From: Opitutia bacterium
Lineage (GTDB): Bacteria > Verrucomicrobiota > Verrucomicrobiia > Opitutales > Opitutaceae
Assembly (NCBI GenBank): GCA_947475065.1
Contig: CANJLB010000006.1
Location: forward strand, 48,001 to 112,000
Length of the DNA: 64,000 nt
Direction: 5' to 3'
A program made the translations under genes and the position numbers. The notes under the pieces were generated by a model that was not told the DNA's origin, searched no databases, and saw only the letters and a program-made list of their open reading frames with translations. Of this stretch, positions 42,070-50,713 are shown piece after piece (position 1 is the stretch's first letter; each line of letters begins with the position of its first letter).

Positions 42070-42854
42070 TGTGCATGGATCAGATGGGTGAAAAACCCGC
42101 GGGTAGGGGCAACTTATCCATGCCTTTGGCCGGGCTGGAAAAAAGCTTTGCCAAGGCGGCTCCCCATTACGCGCGATACGCACGTGTGCAGACGGCGCTG
42201 GCCGACTGGCTGGCGGAGTGGCTGCCGCGCGAGCGCGCGGGCCGGGCGCTCGAGGTCGGCGCGGGGCCGGGCGGATTCACGGCGCACCTCGCGGGCTGGC
42301 CGGGCGGTGTGACGGCGACAGACCTTTCGACGGCTATGGTCGCAGCAGGGCGCGCATCCGTGCCGTGGGCGGACTGGCGCACAATGGCGGCGGAGCGACC
42401 GCTGCCGGGGCCGTGGGCGGCGATTTTCTCCTGCGCGATGCTTCAGTGGGTGGCGGAACCGGAGCAGGTTTTCGCCGCGTGGCGCGCGCAGCTTGCGCCG
42501 GGCGGGCGTGTGGTGGGCGCGCTGTTTGCGGACGGCAGCCTTCCAGAGTGGCGGGAGATCGCGCAGGATGACGGCTCCCTACCCTGGCGCACACCGGGGG
42601 AGTGGCGCGCCGCGCTGGCGCAAACCGGGCTCAGAGTGGTGCGCGACGAGGCGGTGACGCGGGTGTTCCCTCATCCCACGGCGCGCGATTTCCTGCGCAG
42701 CCTGCATGGCGTGGGCGCGGCGCCAGTGCGCCGGCTTGCGCCGGGCGCGTTGCGGGGAAAGTTACGCAGATATGACGCGCGTTTCGCCGCGCCGGGCGGC
42801 GGCGTGCGGGCGACATGGGTGTTTTATCGTTTTGAGGCGGAGCGCCCCGGCTGA
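42069..42854 (+). CDS. bioC: Malonyl-ACP O-methyltransferase
   Basis: A 261-residue class I SAM methyltransferase. Motif I is LEVGAGPGGFTAHLAG, and YARYARVQTALADWLAEWL is the BioC-type N-terminal helix preceding it. Motifs CAMLQWVAEPEQVFAAW and LAPGGRVVGALFADGSL are BioC hallmarks. It methylates malonyl-ACP so that fatty acid synthase can make pimeloyl-ACP. The chosen ATG overlaps the stop of the preceding gene by one base (TAATG); a start at MPLAGLEKSF (42120) is also possible and would be closer to the family N-terminus. It ends the biotin operon. Confidence 0.9.
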   Translation: MCMDQMGEKPAGRGNLSMPLAGLEKSFAKAAPHYARYARVQTALADWLAEWLPRERAGRALEVGAGPGGFTAHLAGWPGGVTATDLSTAMVAAGRASVPWADWRTMAAERPLPGPWAAIFSCAMLQWVAEPEQVFAAWRAQLAPGGRVVGALFADGSLPEWREIAQDDGSLPWRTPGEWRAALAQTGLRVVRDEAVTRVFPHPTARDFLRSLHGVGAAPVRRLAPGALRGKLRRYDARFAAPGGGVRATWVFYRFEAERPG

Positions 42855-42944
42855 GGTCCGGGACCTGGCGAAGCGAGCTTCGCGCTCGCTTGGCGGTTGC
42901 CGCTCGGTTTGGCTGCGCGGGTGAACGGCGGTGGTCAAAACGAA

Positions 42945-43706
42945 ATGCTTTTCGGCGTGCGCGCGTCGTCGGTCGAGACGACACGCGCGACGGTGGTTTT
43001 TGTCCGCAGTGCGACGGCGCGGCGCTACCGGCTGACGTTGCGGCGCGACGGGACGGCGGTTGCCACCGTGCCGGCGCGCGGGTCGCAACGCGAGGCGGAG
43101 CAGTTTGTGGCGGAGCACGCGGACTGGCTGGCCCGCGCGCGCGACCGGCAGCGGCGGCGCCCGCGTGGAGAGGAAGTGTGGACGCCCGGCACGCGCGTGC
43201 TGTGGCGGGGTGAGTTGACGGAGATCCGGGTGGTCAGCGTTGCGACTGGCGCGGCAGAGGACCCGGAGGCGGGCGCAGCAAGTCTGCGCCCCTACGAAGG
43301 ATCGCAGCCCAGCGTCTGCCTCGCGGCGGATGTGTTTGCGGTGCGCTCGGCCGAGGGCGACCTGCGGGCGGCGCTAGAGGCGCAGTTCGCACGGCGAGCA
43401 AAGGTTGAGCTACCGGCGCGTGCGTGGGAACTGGCGGCGGCGACAGGAGCGGAACTGAAAAATGTCTCCGTCCGCAACCAGCGTTCACGCTGGGGCTCGT
43501 GTTCGACGCGCGGCACGGTCTCGCTCAACTGGCGGCTCGTGCAGACGCCCGAGAGCGTGCGCGACTACATCATCTACCACGAGCTGGCGCACCTGCGGGA
43601 GATGAACCACTCCGACCGCTTCTGGGCGCGCGTCGCGGAGACATGCCCCGGCTGGCGCGAGGCGGAGCGGTGGCTCAAGCGGCATGGGAGTCTGGTGGGC
43701 TTGTGA
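42945..43706 (+). CDS. YgjP/DUF45-type metallopeptidase
   Basis: A 253-residue zinc metallopeptidase-like protein. The active motif is IIYHELAHLREMNHSDRFW: His212, Glu213, His216 and the third ligand His222. The preceding KNVSVRNQRSRWGSCSTRGTVSLNW is the family signature. The N-terminus has beta strands (ATARRYRLTLRRDG) found in SprT-like YgjP proteins. Function is unknown in most organisms. The ATG at 42945 is chosen; TTG or GTG starts upstream would add about 8-16 residues. The genes on either side are unrelated. Confidence 0.88.
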   Translation: MLFGVRASSVETTRATVVFVRSATARRYRLTLRRDGTAVATVPARGSQREAEQFVAEHADWLARARDRQRRRPRGEEVWTPGTRVLWRGELTEIRVVSVATGAAEDPEAGAASLRPYEGSQPSVCLAADVFAVRSAEGDLRAALEAQFARRAKVELPARAWELAAATGAELKNVSVRNQRSRWGSCSTRGTVSLNWRLVQTPESVRDYIIYHELAHLREMNHSDRFWARVAETCPGWREAERWLKRHGSLVGL

Positions 43707-43882
43707 TTGATGTGGGCGGGTTGAGGGAGTGCTCCGCCCACAATTTCCAGTTATCCGCAGTTGCCTTCCCCCCACCCTGCGGGCTTGACCGACCGCGCGA
43801 CCTCGCCTCACGTTTTTCTCGCCTCTCCCATTTTGGTCCGTCGGCCAATTTCTACCCCAACTCCTCCCCGGAAACCCAGCTC

Positions 43883-44905
43883 ATGCAACCAAACCTCAAC
43901 CGCCGCGATTTTCTCACCGCCGGCGGCGCGCTCGCCGCGCTCGCCACCGTGTCCCAGGCCTTCGCCGCCTGGGAGCCCAGCCAGCGTTACCCCGACCCGC
44001 TCGTGCGCTCGATTGATCCCAGCTTCGACAAATACAAACTCGCCCTCGCCAAGGTCGAGCGCATCGCCACCGGCATGAGGTGGGCCGAGGGGCCGGTGTG
44101 GTTCGGCGACAGCCGCCACCTCGTCTGGAGCGACGTCTCGGGCAACCGCATGATGCGGTGGGACGAGGAGACTGGCGGCGTCAGCGTTTTTCGCTCGCCC
44201 TCCAACAACGCCAACGGCAACGCCCGCGACCGCCAAGGCCGTCTCCTCACTTGCGAGCACGACACCCGCCGCATCACGCGCACCGAATACGATGGCACCA
44301 TCACCGTCATCGCCGACAAGTTCGACGGCAAGCCCCTCAACTCGCCCAATGACATCGTGTGCAAGTCGGACGGTTCAATCTGGTTTTCCGACCCGCCCTT
44401 CGGCATCCTCGGTTTTTACGAGGGCCATGTCGCCACCCCTGAACTGCCGACCAACGTCTATCGCTGGGATCCGCAGACCAAGCAGCTCGCCGTCGTCGCG
44501 GGCGACATCAACCGCCCCAACGGCCTTGCGTTCTCCCCCAACGAGTCGAAGCTCTACATCATCGAGGCGGGCATCGCCCCGCGCGTGATCCGCGCCTACG
44601 ACGTGGTCGGCGGCACGAGCCTAATAAATCCGCGCACCCTCATCACCGCCGAGACCGGCGGCACGCCCGACGGCTTCCGCGTGGATGTGGACGGCAACCT
44701 CTGGTGCGGCTGGGGCATGGGCAAAGAAGGGATGGACGGCGTGAGCATCTTCAACCCCGACGGCAAGCTGATCGGTCGCATTGATCTGCCCGAGCGTTGC
44801 GCCAACCTCTGCTTCGGCGGCCTGCACCGCAACCGGCTGCTGATGACGGGCAGCACCTCGGTCTATTCGCTCTTCGTCAATACGCAGGGAGCGGTGCTGG
44901 TGTGA
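43883..44905 (+). CDS. Exported SMP-30/gluconolactonase-like beta-propeller protein
   Basis: A 340-residue protein with a twin-arginine type signal (NRRDFLTAGGALAALATVSQ), then the SMP-30 domain. MRWAEGPVWFGDSRHLVWSD, FRSPSNNANGNARDRQGRL, LNSPNDIVCKSDGSIWFSDP and RPNGLAFSPNESKLYIIEAG are the family motifs with the metal-binding Glu, Asn and Asp positions. Such lactonases hydrolyse aldonolactones. Its substrate is unknown; a periplasmic place is expected from the Tat signal. The ATG at 43883 gives the Tat N-terminus. Confidence 0.9.
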   Translation: MQPNLNRRDFLTAGGALAALATVSQAFAAWEPSQRYPDPLVRSIDPSFDKYKLALAKVERIATGMRWAEGPVWFGDSRHLVWSDVSGNRMMRWDEETGGVSVFRSPSNNANGNARDRQGRLLTCEHDTRRITRTEYDGTITVIADKFDGKPLNSPNDIVCKSDGSIWFSDPPFGILGFYEGHVATPELPTNVYRWDPQTKQLAVVAGDINRPNGLAFSPNESKLYIIEAGIAPRVIRAYDVVGGTSLINPRTLITAETGGTPDGFRVDVDGNLWCGWGMGKEGMDGVSIFNPDGKLIGRIDLPERCANLCFGGLHRNRLLMTGSTSVYSLFVNTQGAVLV

Positions 44906-44969
44906 GTGGTCGAAATGCAATGGCGTCGCTTGACGACGGCCTCTAGCTCGAAAAACCGGGCAGCCGCCC

Positions 44970-45881
44970 CTACACGGATAAGAGCCGCTCCCTGCGCACA
45001 AGACACACGCAGTCGCTGCCATCGGCGGTGGGGAGCCATTCGAGGCGGAGCAGCTTGAACTCGCGCTCCATCGCGTGGCGCAGCCCGCCGACCTCGATCA
45101 GCAGCAGGCCGTGCGGCGCGAGGCGGGTGCGCGCTTGCCGGAATAGTTTGCGGATGATGTCGAGGCCGTCACGCCCGCCGTCGAGCGCGAGGCGCGGCTC
45201 TTTTTTGAACTCGACCGGCAGGCGGTCGCAGCGCGCGCTCGGCTCGTAGGGCGGGTTGCTAAGGATGAGGTCGTATTTCGTGGCGGGCACACCCGTGAAT
45301 ACATCGCCGCGCCGCAGCCGCACGCGGCGCGTGAGCCGGTGCGTGCGGACATTGATGCGCGCCACAGCGAGCGCGTCGGCGGAGAGGTCAATGGCGTCCA
45401 CCGTGGCCGCCGGGAACTGCCGGGCGAGCAGAATGGCGAGGCAGCCAGAGCCGGTGCAGACATCGGCGGCACGCCGCACCTTCACGCTGTCGGGAAACAA
45501 CGCGTCGAGCGTGGGGATGATCTCTACGAAATAGCTGCGCGGGATGAGCACGCGTTCGTCCACGTAAAACTGCTTCCCGCCCAACCATGCCTCGCGCGTG
45601 AGGTAGGCGGCGGGCACGCGCTCCTCCACGCGCCGGCGCAGCACGGCGGCGAGCCGGCCGCGTGCGGCGGCGGTGAGCGGCCGGTCCAGGGTGCCGGGGT
45701 CGCTGTCCAGCGGCCAGCCGAGCGTGCAGAGGAAGAGCCAAAGCGCCTCGTCATGCGCGTCGCCCGCGACCTGCCCGAGCGCGAGGCGGTGGAGGGCGTA
45801 GAGCTCTTCCGCGAGCGCCAGCCAGCCCCGGAGTGTCGCAGGCGAGCCGGAGCCGACGGTGGGTGGCTGCGTCCCGCCCAT
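44970..45881 (-). CDS. prmB: Ribosomal protein L3 or release-factor glutamine methyltransferase
   Basis: A 303-residue SAM-dependent methyltransferase of the PrmB/HemK group. ADVCTGSGCLAILLARQFP is motif I, DLILSNPPYEPSARC the catalytic NPPY, and the N-terminal half VEERVPAAYLTREAWLGGKQFYVDERVLIPRS matches the PrmB N-terminal region, which favours L3 methylation over the PrmC role. PrmC cannot be ruled out. It begins one base after the M50 gene stop codon. The ATG at 45881 is preferred over one at 45911. Confidence 0.85.
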   Translation of the reverse strand: MGGTQPPTVGSGSPATLRGWLALAEELYALHRLALGQVAGDAHDEALWLFLCTLGWPLDSDPGTLDRPLTAAARGRLAAVLRRRVEERVPAAYLTREAWLGGKQFYVDERVLIPRSYFVEIIPTLDALFPDSVKVRRAADVCTGSGCLAILLARQFPAATVDAIDLSADALAVARINVRTHRLTRRVRLRRGDVFTGVPATKYDLILSNPPYEPSARCDRLPVEFKKEPRLALDGGRDGLDIIRKLFRQARTRLAPHGLLLIEVGGLRHAMEREFKLLRLEWLPTADGSDCVCLVRRERLLSV

Positions 45882-45882
45882 G

Positions 45883-46539
45883 TCAAGTGAGCACTCCGTA
45901 GAGCCACTCATAAGGCCGTATGGCCCAGCTGTACAGGAAGCCCATCACCCGCTGGAACGGGGGCAGATTGACCAGCACAAGAATGAAGATGCCGCTGCTC
46001 ATCGCGATGCGTATGAACGTTTCTTCGCTCATGCCGACGATGTAGCGGAAGATTCGGCTGCCGTCCAAGGGCGGAATCGGAATCAGGTTAAAAACAACCA
46101 GACCGACGTTGATATTGATGAACAGCCACAACGGATCTTCCGCCGGCAGATGCATGCGGTGACAGACGGCGGCGGCCACGGTGCCGAGCAAAGCCAACAC
46201 GACGTTGCTAAATGGCCCGGCCAGCGTGATAAGCACATCACACAGCTTTCGCCGCTTCGGGGCAAAATTGCTCAGATTGATCTGGACCGGTTTGCCCCAG
46301 CCAATCAGGCGGATGGACCCGGCCCCGAGCACAAAAATATTCACCAGCGGAATCAGGCCGGTGCCGATCGGGTCAAGGTGGGCGAGCGGGTTGAGTGTGA
46401 CGCGGCCTTGCGAGTCGGGCGTCAGGTCGCCGAGCCGGTCTGCCGTGATGGCATGCGCCCATTCATGGATGGAAATGCTCACCACGATGAGCAGGTAGAA
46501 AATCAGCCCTTGGCGGATGAATTCGGTGTCGAGGTTCAT
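45883..46539 (-). CDS. M50 family site-2-type protease
   Basis: A 218-residue multi-pass membrane metalloprotease. HEWAH (His25, Glu26, His29) lies in the first membrane helix and the third ligand Asp159 is in PIPPLDGSR. The protein is the short type without a PDZ domain. Such proteases cleave single-pass membrane proteins within the bilayer; the substrate here is unknown. It is upstream of prmB with a 1-nt gap and divergent from the XdhC gene. A GTTGCGCAAC palindrome (46574-46583) is in the intergenic region. Confidence 0.9.
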   Translation of the reverse strand: MNLDTEFIRQGLIFYLLIVVSISIHEWAHAITADRLGDLTPDSQGRVTLNPLAHLDPIGTGLIPLVNIFVLGAGSIRLIGWGKPVQINLSNFAPKRRKLCDVLITLAGPFSNVVLALLGTVAAAVCHRMHLPAEDPLWLFININVGLVVFNLIPIPPLDGSRIFRYIVGMSEETFIRIAMSSGIFILVLVNLPPFQRVMGFLYSWAIRPYEWLYGVLT

Positions 46540-46573
46540 ACGGATGGGGCCGAGTTGTCAGTGGTTTCGCAGG

Positions 46574-46583
46574 GTTGCGCAAC
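46574..46583. promoter_or_regulatory. Perfect 10-bp palindrome in a divergent promoter region
   Basis: GTTGCGCAAC reads the same on both strands. It lies between the divergent M50 protease and XdhC-family genes, 35 and 40 bases from their starts. It could be a repressor site or a chance palindrome; nothing else supports it. Confidence 0.2.
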
Positions 46584-46622
46584 ATGGTTTTGCCTTTATC
46601 AATGCCTGCGCTGTTTGCTCCG

Positions 46623-47699
46623 ATGAAAGAATTTCGCTCCATCCTCGCGCGCCTGGGCCGGCCCGCCGCCACACCGGCGGCGCTCGCGACGCTGGCGCGC
46701 GTGCAAGGCTCGTCCTACCGGCGGCCGGGCGCACGGCTGCTGCTCGCCGCCGACGGCACCCGCACTGGCTCCATCAGCGGCGGGTGCCTCGAGGACGACG
46801 TGCTGCTACGCGCACGCGCCGTCGCGGCGGTCGGCGCGGCGCAGTCCGTAACCTACGACACGACGGCGGAAAACGACCTTGTGTGGGGGGTGGGCCTCGG
46901 CTGCCACGGCGTGGCCGATCTCGTGATCGAGCGGCTGAGCGAAGCCAGTGCCGGGTGGGTGGAATGTGTCCGGGGTGCATTTGTGCGACGGGCGGATGCG
47001 GCTCTGGCGATCGTCTTTCAGGCGGAGAGCCCGGCGGCGCTAGGCACGCGCGCAGCCCTGACGGCAGACGGTTTTTTTTGGGGAGACCGGGCGTTGCGCG
47101 CGGGCTTGCAGGAGGCCGTGGCCCGGCGGGCGTCGCATCACGCGGAGGCCAGCGGGGTGATGGTGCTTTTTGAATATGTCGCCCGGCCGATACCGCTGCT
47201 GATCTTCGGGGCGGGCGACGATGCGCGTCCGCTCTGCCGCGTGGCGGCGGAACTCGGCCTGGCCGTGAGCGTGCTCGATCCGCGCCCGGCCTATGCAACG
47301 AAGGAACGGTTTCCCGAAGCCGAGGAAGTTTTGGTCGCCGTGCCGGGAAAATTGCCTGCGGGCGTGCAACCCGACGGGCGAACGGCGGTGGTGGTGATGA
47401 CGCATCACTACGTCCACGATGTGCCGCTGTTGCGTGCGCTGCTGCCGACGCCGCTGGCCTATCTGGGTCTGCTCGGGCCAAGACTGCGGGCGGAAAAAAT
47501 TCTCGCCGATCTCGCGGCTGAAGGCATGGCGATTACCCCCGGGATGCGCGCGCGGATGCGCGCTCCGGTGGGCCTCGACCTCGGTGCGGAGACACCGGAG
47601 GCGGTCGCGCTGGCGATTCTTGCCGAAATCCAGGCCGTGCTCACGGGGCGTGAGGCGCGGCCGTTGTGCGAAAGGAGCGGGCCGATTCATGCCGGCTGA
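46623..47699 (+). CDS. xdhC: XdhC/CoxI-family molybdenum enzyme maturation protein
   Basis: A 358-residue protein with the XdhC/CoxI N-terminal domain (ATLARVQGSSYRRPGARLLL, GTRTGSISGGCLEDDVLL, GVGLGCHGVADLVIERL) and a C-terminal Rossmann-like domain (PLLIFGAGDDARPLCRVAAE). Members insert or sulfurate the molybdenum cofactor for xanthine dehydrogenase-type enzymes. The cysteine in GGCLED and in GLGCHG are family features. The downstream nucleotidyltransferase overlaps by 11 nt. No dehydrogenase subunit is present here. Confidence 0.88.
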   Translation: MKEFRSILARLGRPAATPAALATLARVQGSSYRRPGARLLLAADGTRTGSISGGCLEDDVLLRARAVAAVGAAQSVTYDTTAENDLVWGVGLGCHGVADLVIERLSEASAGWVECVRGAFVRRADAALAIVFQAESPAALGTRAALTADGFFWGDRALRAGLQEAVARRASHHAEASGVMVLFEYVARPIPLLIFGAGDDARPLCRVAAELGLAVSVLDPRPAYATKERFPEAEEVLVAVPGKLPAGVQPDGRTAVVVMTHHYVHDVPLLRALLPTPLAYLGLLGPRLRAEKILADLAAEGMAITPGMRARMRAPVGLDLGAETPEAVALAILAEIQAVLTGREARPLCERSGPIHAG

Positions 47700-48345
47700 G
47701 GAGCCAGGAGTCCCAGTTGTGCCCGCCGGGATGCGCCGGGCTGACGGGACAAGGCCGTTTCGCTTCGGCGTGGTGCTGCTAGCCGCAGGGGCGTCGACGC
47801 GGATGGAGTCGCCGAAACAGCTGATCGAGGTCGGTGGCGTGCCGCTGATCGTGCGTGCGGTGGAGGCGGCGCTGGCCTCGGCGGCCTGGCCGGTGGTCGT
47901 CGTGCTCGGCGCGCATGCGGCGAAAATCCGCCCGCTGCTCGCGCGGCAGCCCGTGCTCATCACGGAAAACCCCGCGTGGGCCGAGGGGATGGCGTCGTCG
48001 CTGCGCGCGGGGGTGGACACCCTGCGGACATTTTCGCGCGCGCTCGACGGCGCGCTGGTGGCGGTGGCGGACCAGCCGGCGTTTTCGGCCGGGGCCGTCG
48101 CCCGGCTCGTCGCGGCGCAACGTGAAACCGGGCGGAGCATCGTGGCGGCGCGCTACGCCGGGCGGCTGGGCGTGCCGTCGCTGTTCGAGCGCAAGCATTT
48201 CGCGGCACTGGCTGCACTCACGGGCGAGGAAGGGGCGAGGCATTTTCTCGCAGCGCACGCGGCCGAAACGGCGGCGGTGGACTTGCCGGAACTGGCGCTC
48301 GACCTCGACACGCCGGAGGATGTCGCCGCGTTCAAAAGCCGTTGA
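47689..48345 (+). CDS. MobA-like nucleotidyltransferase
   Basis: A 218-residue protein of the MobA/MocA type (molybdopterin cytidylyl- or guanylyltransferase). GVVLLAAGASTRMESPKQLIEVGG is the nucleotide-binding LxAGxSxRMGxPK motif, and DGALVAVADQPAFSAGAV has the metal-binding Asp and DQP. LDLDTPEDVAAF closes the fold. Coupling with the XdhC gene, whose stop it overlaps by 11 nt, supports a role in MCD or MGD formation for an XDH-type enzyme. The ATG at 47689 is the most plausible start. Confidence 0.88.
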   Translation: MPAEEPGVPVVPAGMRRADGTRPFRFGVVLLAAGASTRMESPKQLIEVGGVPLIVRAVEAALASAAWPVVVVLGAHAAKIRPLLARQPVLITENPAWAEGMASSLRAGVDTLRTFSRALDGALVAVADQPAFSAGAVARLVAAQRETGRSIVAARYAGRLGVPSLFERKHFAALAALTGEEGARHFLAAHAAETAAVDLPELALDLDTPEDVAAFKSR

Positions 48346-48425
48346 GCGGCAGCAAACCGAGCTTTCAGACCGGCGGGCAGTCGGGTCTGCGCTCGGCGAC
48401 AGGCGCGCTGGGCGGGATTGTCCCG

Positions 48426-49193
48426 CTACGGGTTTTCGCCCGGCTTGCCCTCGAACTGCTGGTTGATCATGATTTTTTGCCAGGCCTTGCGCGACAGGCT
48501 CGCGGTAAAATCCTCGATCTGGTCAACCGCGCTCAATACCACCGGATCGTCATACTCGCGGACATAGAGCGCAGCGACCTTGCCGATGAGCGCGGCCATC
48601 TCGCTGCAATAGTCAAGGTAGCGGGAAAGCTCGAAGCGCGTCATTGCACGCCGGGGCGAGGAGGCTGTGGGCGCCGCCGGCTCCGCAACGGTGGCGGGAT
48701 CTTTCGTGAGCTGGTGCATGTCCACCACGTGGGCGAGCGAGCGCAGCTCGTGGAGCAGCTTCAGCGCGCGGTTCCGCCGCCGCCTCGCTTCAAGGGTGAA
48801 GAGCGAAAAAATCCCGCCGCCGGTCAGCAGCACGAGGTTCAGCGCGGCGTCCAGCGCCTGCAGCAGCTCGGAGAACCGGTCGATCTCGGTGGAGATTTTC
48901 AAATGCAGGGTGAGCCACGTCGCGACGATGAAAAAAACCACCACCAGTGCCGCGATGCCGAGGCGGAAGGGCAGGAACGGGCAGACGATGGCCTGCGAGC
49001 TGGCGGCGGATTTTTCGGCTACCAACAGCAGCTCGTCCGCCACATAGCCCAGCCCAGCCTCGGGAAACCGTTCCCGGATCCGGCTGCGGAGCACACGGAC
49101 GGTTGCGACAATCTTGTCGGCATCGAGGCTGCGATACACACCCAGAACGCTTCCGCCGCCGCCCGCGCTGTCAAGTGACGAATTCGCCGGCAT
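48426..49193 (-). CDS. Two-helix membrane protein of unknown function
   Basis: A 255-residue protein with two predicted membrane segments: LGIAALVVVFFIVATWLTLH (around residue 80-100) and LDAALNLVLLTGGGIFSLFTL (around 120-140). After these, an R/K-rich helical stretch (EARRRRNRALKLLHELRSLA) and a soluble C-terminal part (SRYLDYCSEMAALIGKVAAL) follow. No enzyme motif is visible. The family is not recognised. It is divergent from the HNH gene, with 160 nt between them. The start at 49193 is the first ATG upstream of the helices; an earlier frame would add a long unconserved stretch. Confidence 0.7.
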   Translation of the reverse strand: MPANSSLDSAGGGGSVLGVYRSLDADKIVATVRVLRSRIRERFPEAGLGYVADELLLVAEKSAASSQAIVCPFLPFRLGIAALVVVFFIVATWLTLHLKISTEIDRFSELLQALDAALNLVLLTGGGIFSLFTLEARRRRNRALKLLHELRSLAHVVDMHQLTKDPATVAEPAAPTASSPRRAMTRFELSRYLDYCSEMAALIGKVAALYVREYDDPVVLSAVDQIEDFTASLSRKAWQKIMINQQFEGKPGENP

Positions 49194-49312
49194 GGGAGGG
49201 GCGGGCGGCTTTTCCTTGCGGTCGTTTTGGCCGGGCACCTCGGGGTTGTAACGGCGAAGGAGCCGGACTGGGCCACCCACGCCCTTCCGCCCATTTTTCG
49301 CGTCCGCGCTCC

Positions 49313-49342
49313 TTGACACCCGCGCGGCGGCGCCGCTATCAG
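49313..49342 (+). promoter_or_regulatory. Sigma-70-type promoter of the HNH gene
   Basis: Perfect TTGACA (49313-49318) is followed after 18 nt by TATCAG (49337-49342, four of six to TATAAT). The ATG of the HNH gene is at 49354, 11 nt after the -10 box, giving a leader of a few bases, as at accA. Confidence 0.5.
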
Positions 49343-49353
49343 CTTGGTTCCGT

Positions 49354-49971
49354 ATGGAGACCGCCCTCGACCAACCGGTGCTGGTGCTCAACCGCCTCTG
49401 GCAGGCGGTAAATGTCATTTGCGCGCGCCGGGCCTTTGCATTGCTGGCGGCCGGCCACGCCTCGGTCATCCATCATGCGGAGGATGACTTTCGTGGGTTC
49501 TCGCTGATGGACTGGATGGATTTTTCGCACAGCAACCCGGCGCTCGAGGCGTTGGAGACCGTGCACACGCCGACGCGTGCAATCCGGCTTCCGCGCGTCA
49601 TCCTGCTCCTGTGGTTCGACAAGCTCCCGTGCAAGGAGCTGAAGCTCACACGGCACAACGTCTTCGAGCGCGACAAGAGCACGTGCCAGTATTGCGGCCA
49701 CATCTTCGCCCGGGAGGAGCTGAACCTCGACCACGTCATCCCGCGCGACCGCGGCGGCAAGACGACATGGGAGAACATTGTGTGCTCGTGCATCCGTTGC
49801 AACACCCGCAAGGCCAACCGTCTCCCACACGAGGCGCACATGCGGCTTGTGCGCAAGCCCGTCCGTCCGAAATGGCGGCCCGTGATCTCGCTCGTCCTCA
49901 ACACCCGCGAACGCGAGCGCTGGAAGGACTTCCTCGACCTCGCCTATTGGAACGTGGAGATTGAGGAGTAA
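49354..49971 (+). CDS. HNH endonuclease-family protein
   Basis: A 205-residue protein. The HNH domain covers ERDKSTCQYCGHIFAREELN, LDHVIPRDRGGKTTWENIV and CSCIRCNTRKANR, with CxxC pairs for zinc and the DH..H/N core. The N-terminus (LDQPVLVLNRLWQAVNVICA) and FSLMDWMDFSHSNPALEA fit the cyanobacterial and bacterial HNH proteins often found as single housekeeping genes. No mobile element surrounds it. The cleavage target is unknown. It ends 4 nt before the converging lipoprotein gene. Confidence 0.85.
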   Translation: METALDQPVLVLNRLWQAVNVICARRAFALLAAGHASVIHHAEDDFRGFSLMDWMDFSHSNPALEALETVHTPTRAIRLPRVILLLWFDKLPCKELKLTRHNVFERDKSTCQYCGHIFAREELNLDHVIPRDRGGKTTWENIVCSCIRCNTRKANRLPHEAHMRLVRKPVRPKWRPVISLVLNTRERERWKDFLDLAYWNVEIEE

Positions 49972-49975
49972 GCTT

Positions 49976-50713
49976 TCACCGCGCCGCCGGCAGGCTAGTG
50001 GCGATCTCCTGGCCGAGCGCGGCCACGGCATCCCCCAGCGCGGCGGCGAACGCGGCGAAATTGCTTCCGTCCCAGGCGGTGGCGGGGGCAGTGAAAGTGG
50101 TGCGGGCCACGGTCTCGCGGGCCGCACCGCCAGCGCCGCCCATCCGGATGATTTCGATGAGCGCCGCGAACCGCGTGGTGGCCTTGCCCTCGGGGCTGCG
50201 CTCGCCTTCGCAGCGGAGCACGCGGACGGTCACGTCGAAGTCACGCGGTTCGTCGAGAGGAAATGGCGCAGGATAGACCGCCGCAACGGCCGGCGCGGCG
50301 AGCAGGCGGGCGCGCAGGACACGGGCGACGGCCTCGTCAAGCGGCTCGGCCCAACGGTGGTTCGGCTGGTAGCGAATTTCACTGCCGCCCTGTCGCACGA
50401 CGAACGCACGATTTTGCAGATACGCCGGCAACTCGACCGGGCGCAGGCCGAGGCGCAGCGTGCCGGCGAGTGCCGGAGCGGGTGCGTCGGCGGCCTTGCC
50501 GCCCAGGGTGTAGAAATGCGCCGGGTCCGTCTGCGGTGCAGGCAGGATGCGGCAGCCCGTGGCAAGGAGGGCGACGAACAGGAGCAAGACGTACCGCAGA
50601 CTGTGCAGGGGTGCAGACCGGCTGCGCCCTCCGATGGAGGAAAAGGCGCCGCCAGGAGACAGGGCGCAGCCGGTTTGCCCCCCTGCGAACCGACGAGTAA
50701 ATGCGCGCCTCAT
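49976..50713 (-). CDS. ABC-type transport auxiliary lipoprotein (PqiC/Mla type)
   Basis: A 245-residue protein with a long basic N-terminus, a hydrophobic signal (LRYVLLLFVALLATGC) ending in the lipobox LATGC, so it is a lipoprotein. DPAHFYTLGG then LRLGLRPVELPAYLQNRAFV matches the LPAxL-type PqiC domain. It is the last gene of the MCE operon, overlapping the MCE stop by four bases (ATGA). Such lipoproteins are outer-membrane partners of lipid-transport MCE complexes. Confidence 0.85.
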   Translation of the reverse strand: MRRAFTRRFAGGQTGCALSPGGAFSSIGGRSRSAPLHSLRYVLLLFVALLATGCRILPAPQTDPAHFYTLGGKAADAPAPALAGTLRLGLRPVELPAYLQNRAFVVRQGGSEIRYQPNHRWAEPLDEAVARVLRARLLAAPAVAAVYPAPFPLDEPRDFDVTVRVLRCEGERSPEGKATTRFAALIEIIRMGGAGGAARETVARTTFTAPATAWDGSNFAAFAAALGDAVAALGQEIATSLPAAR

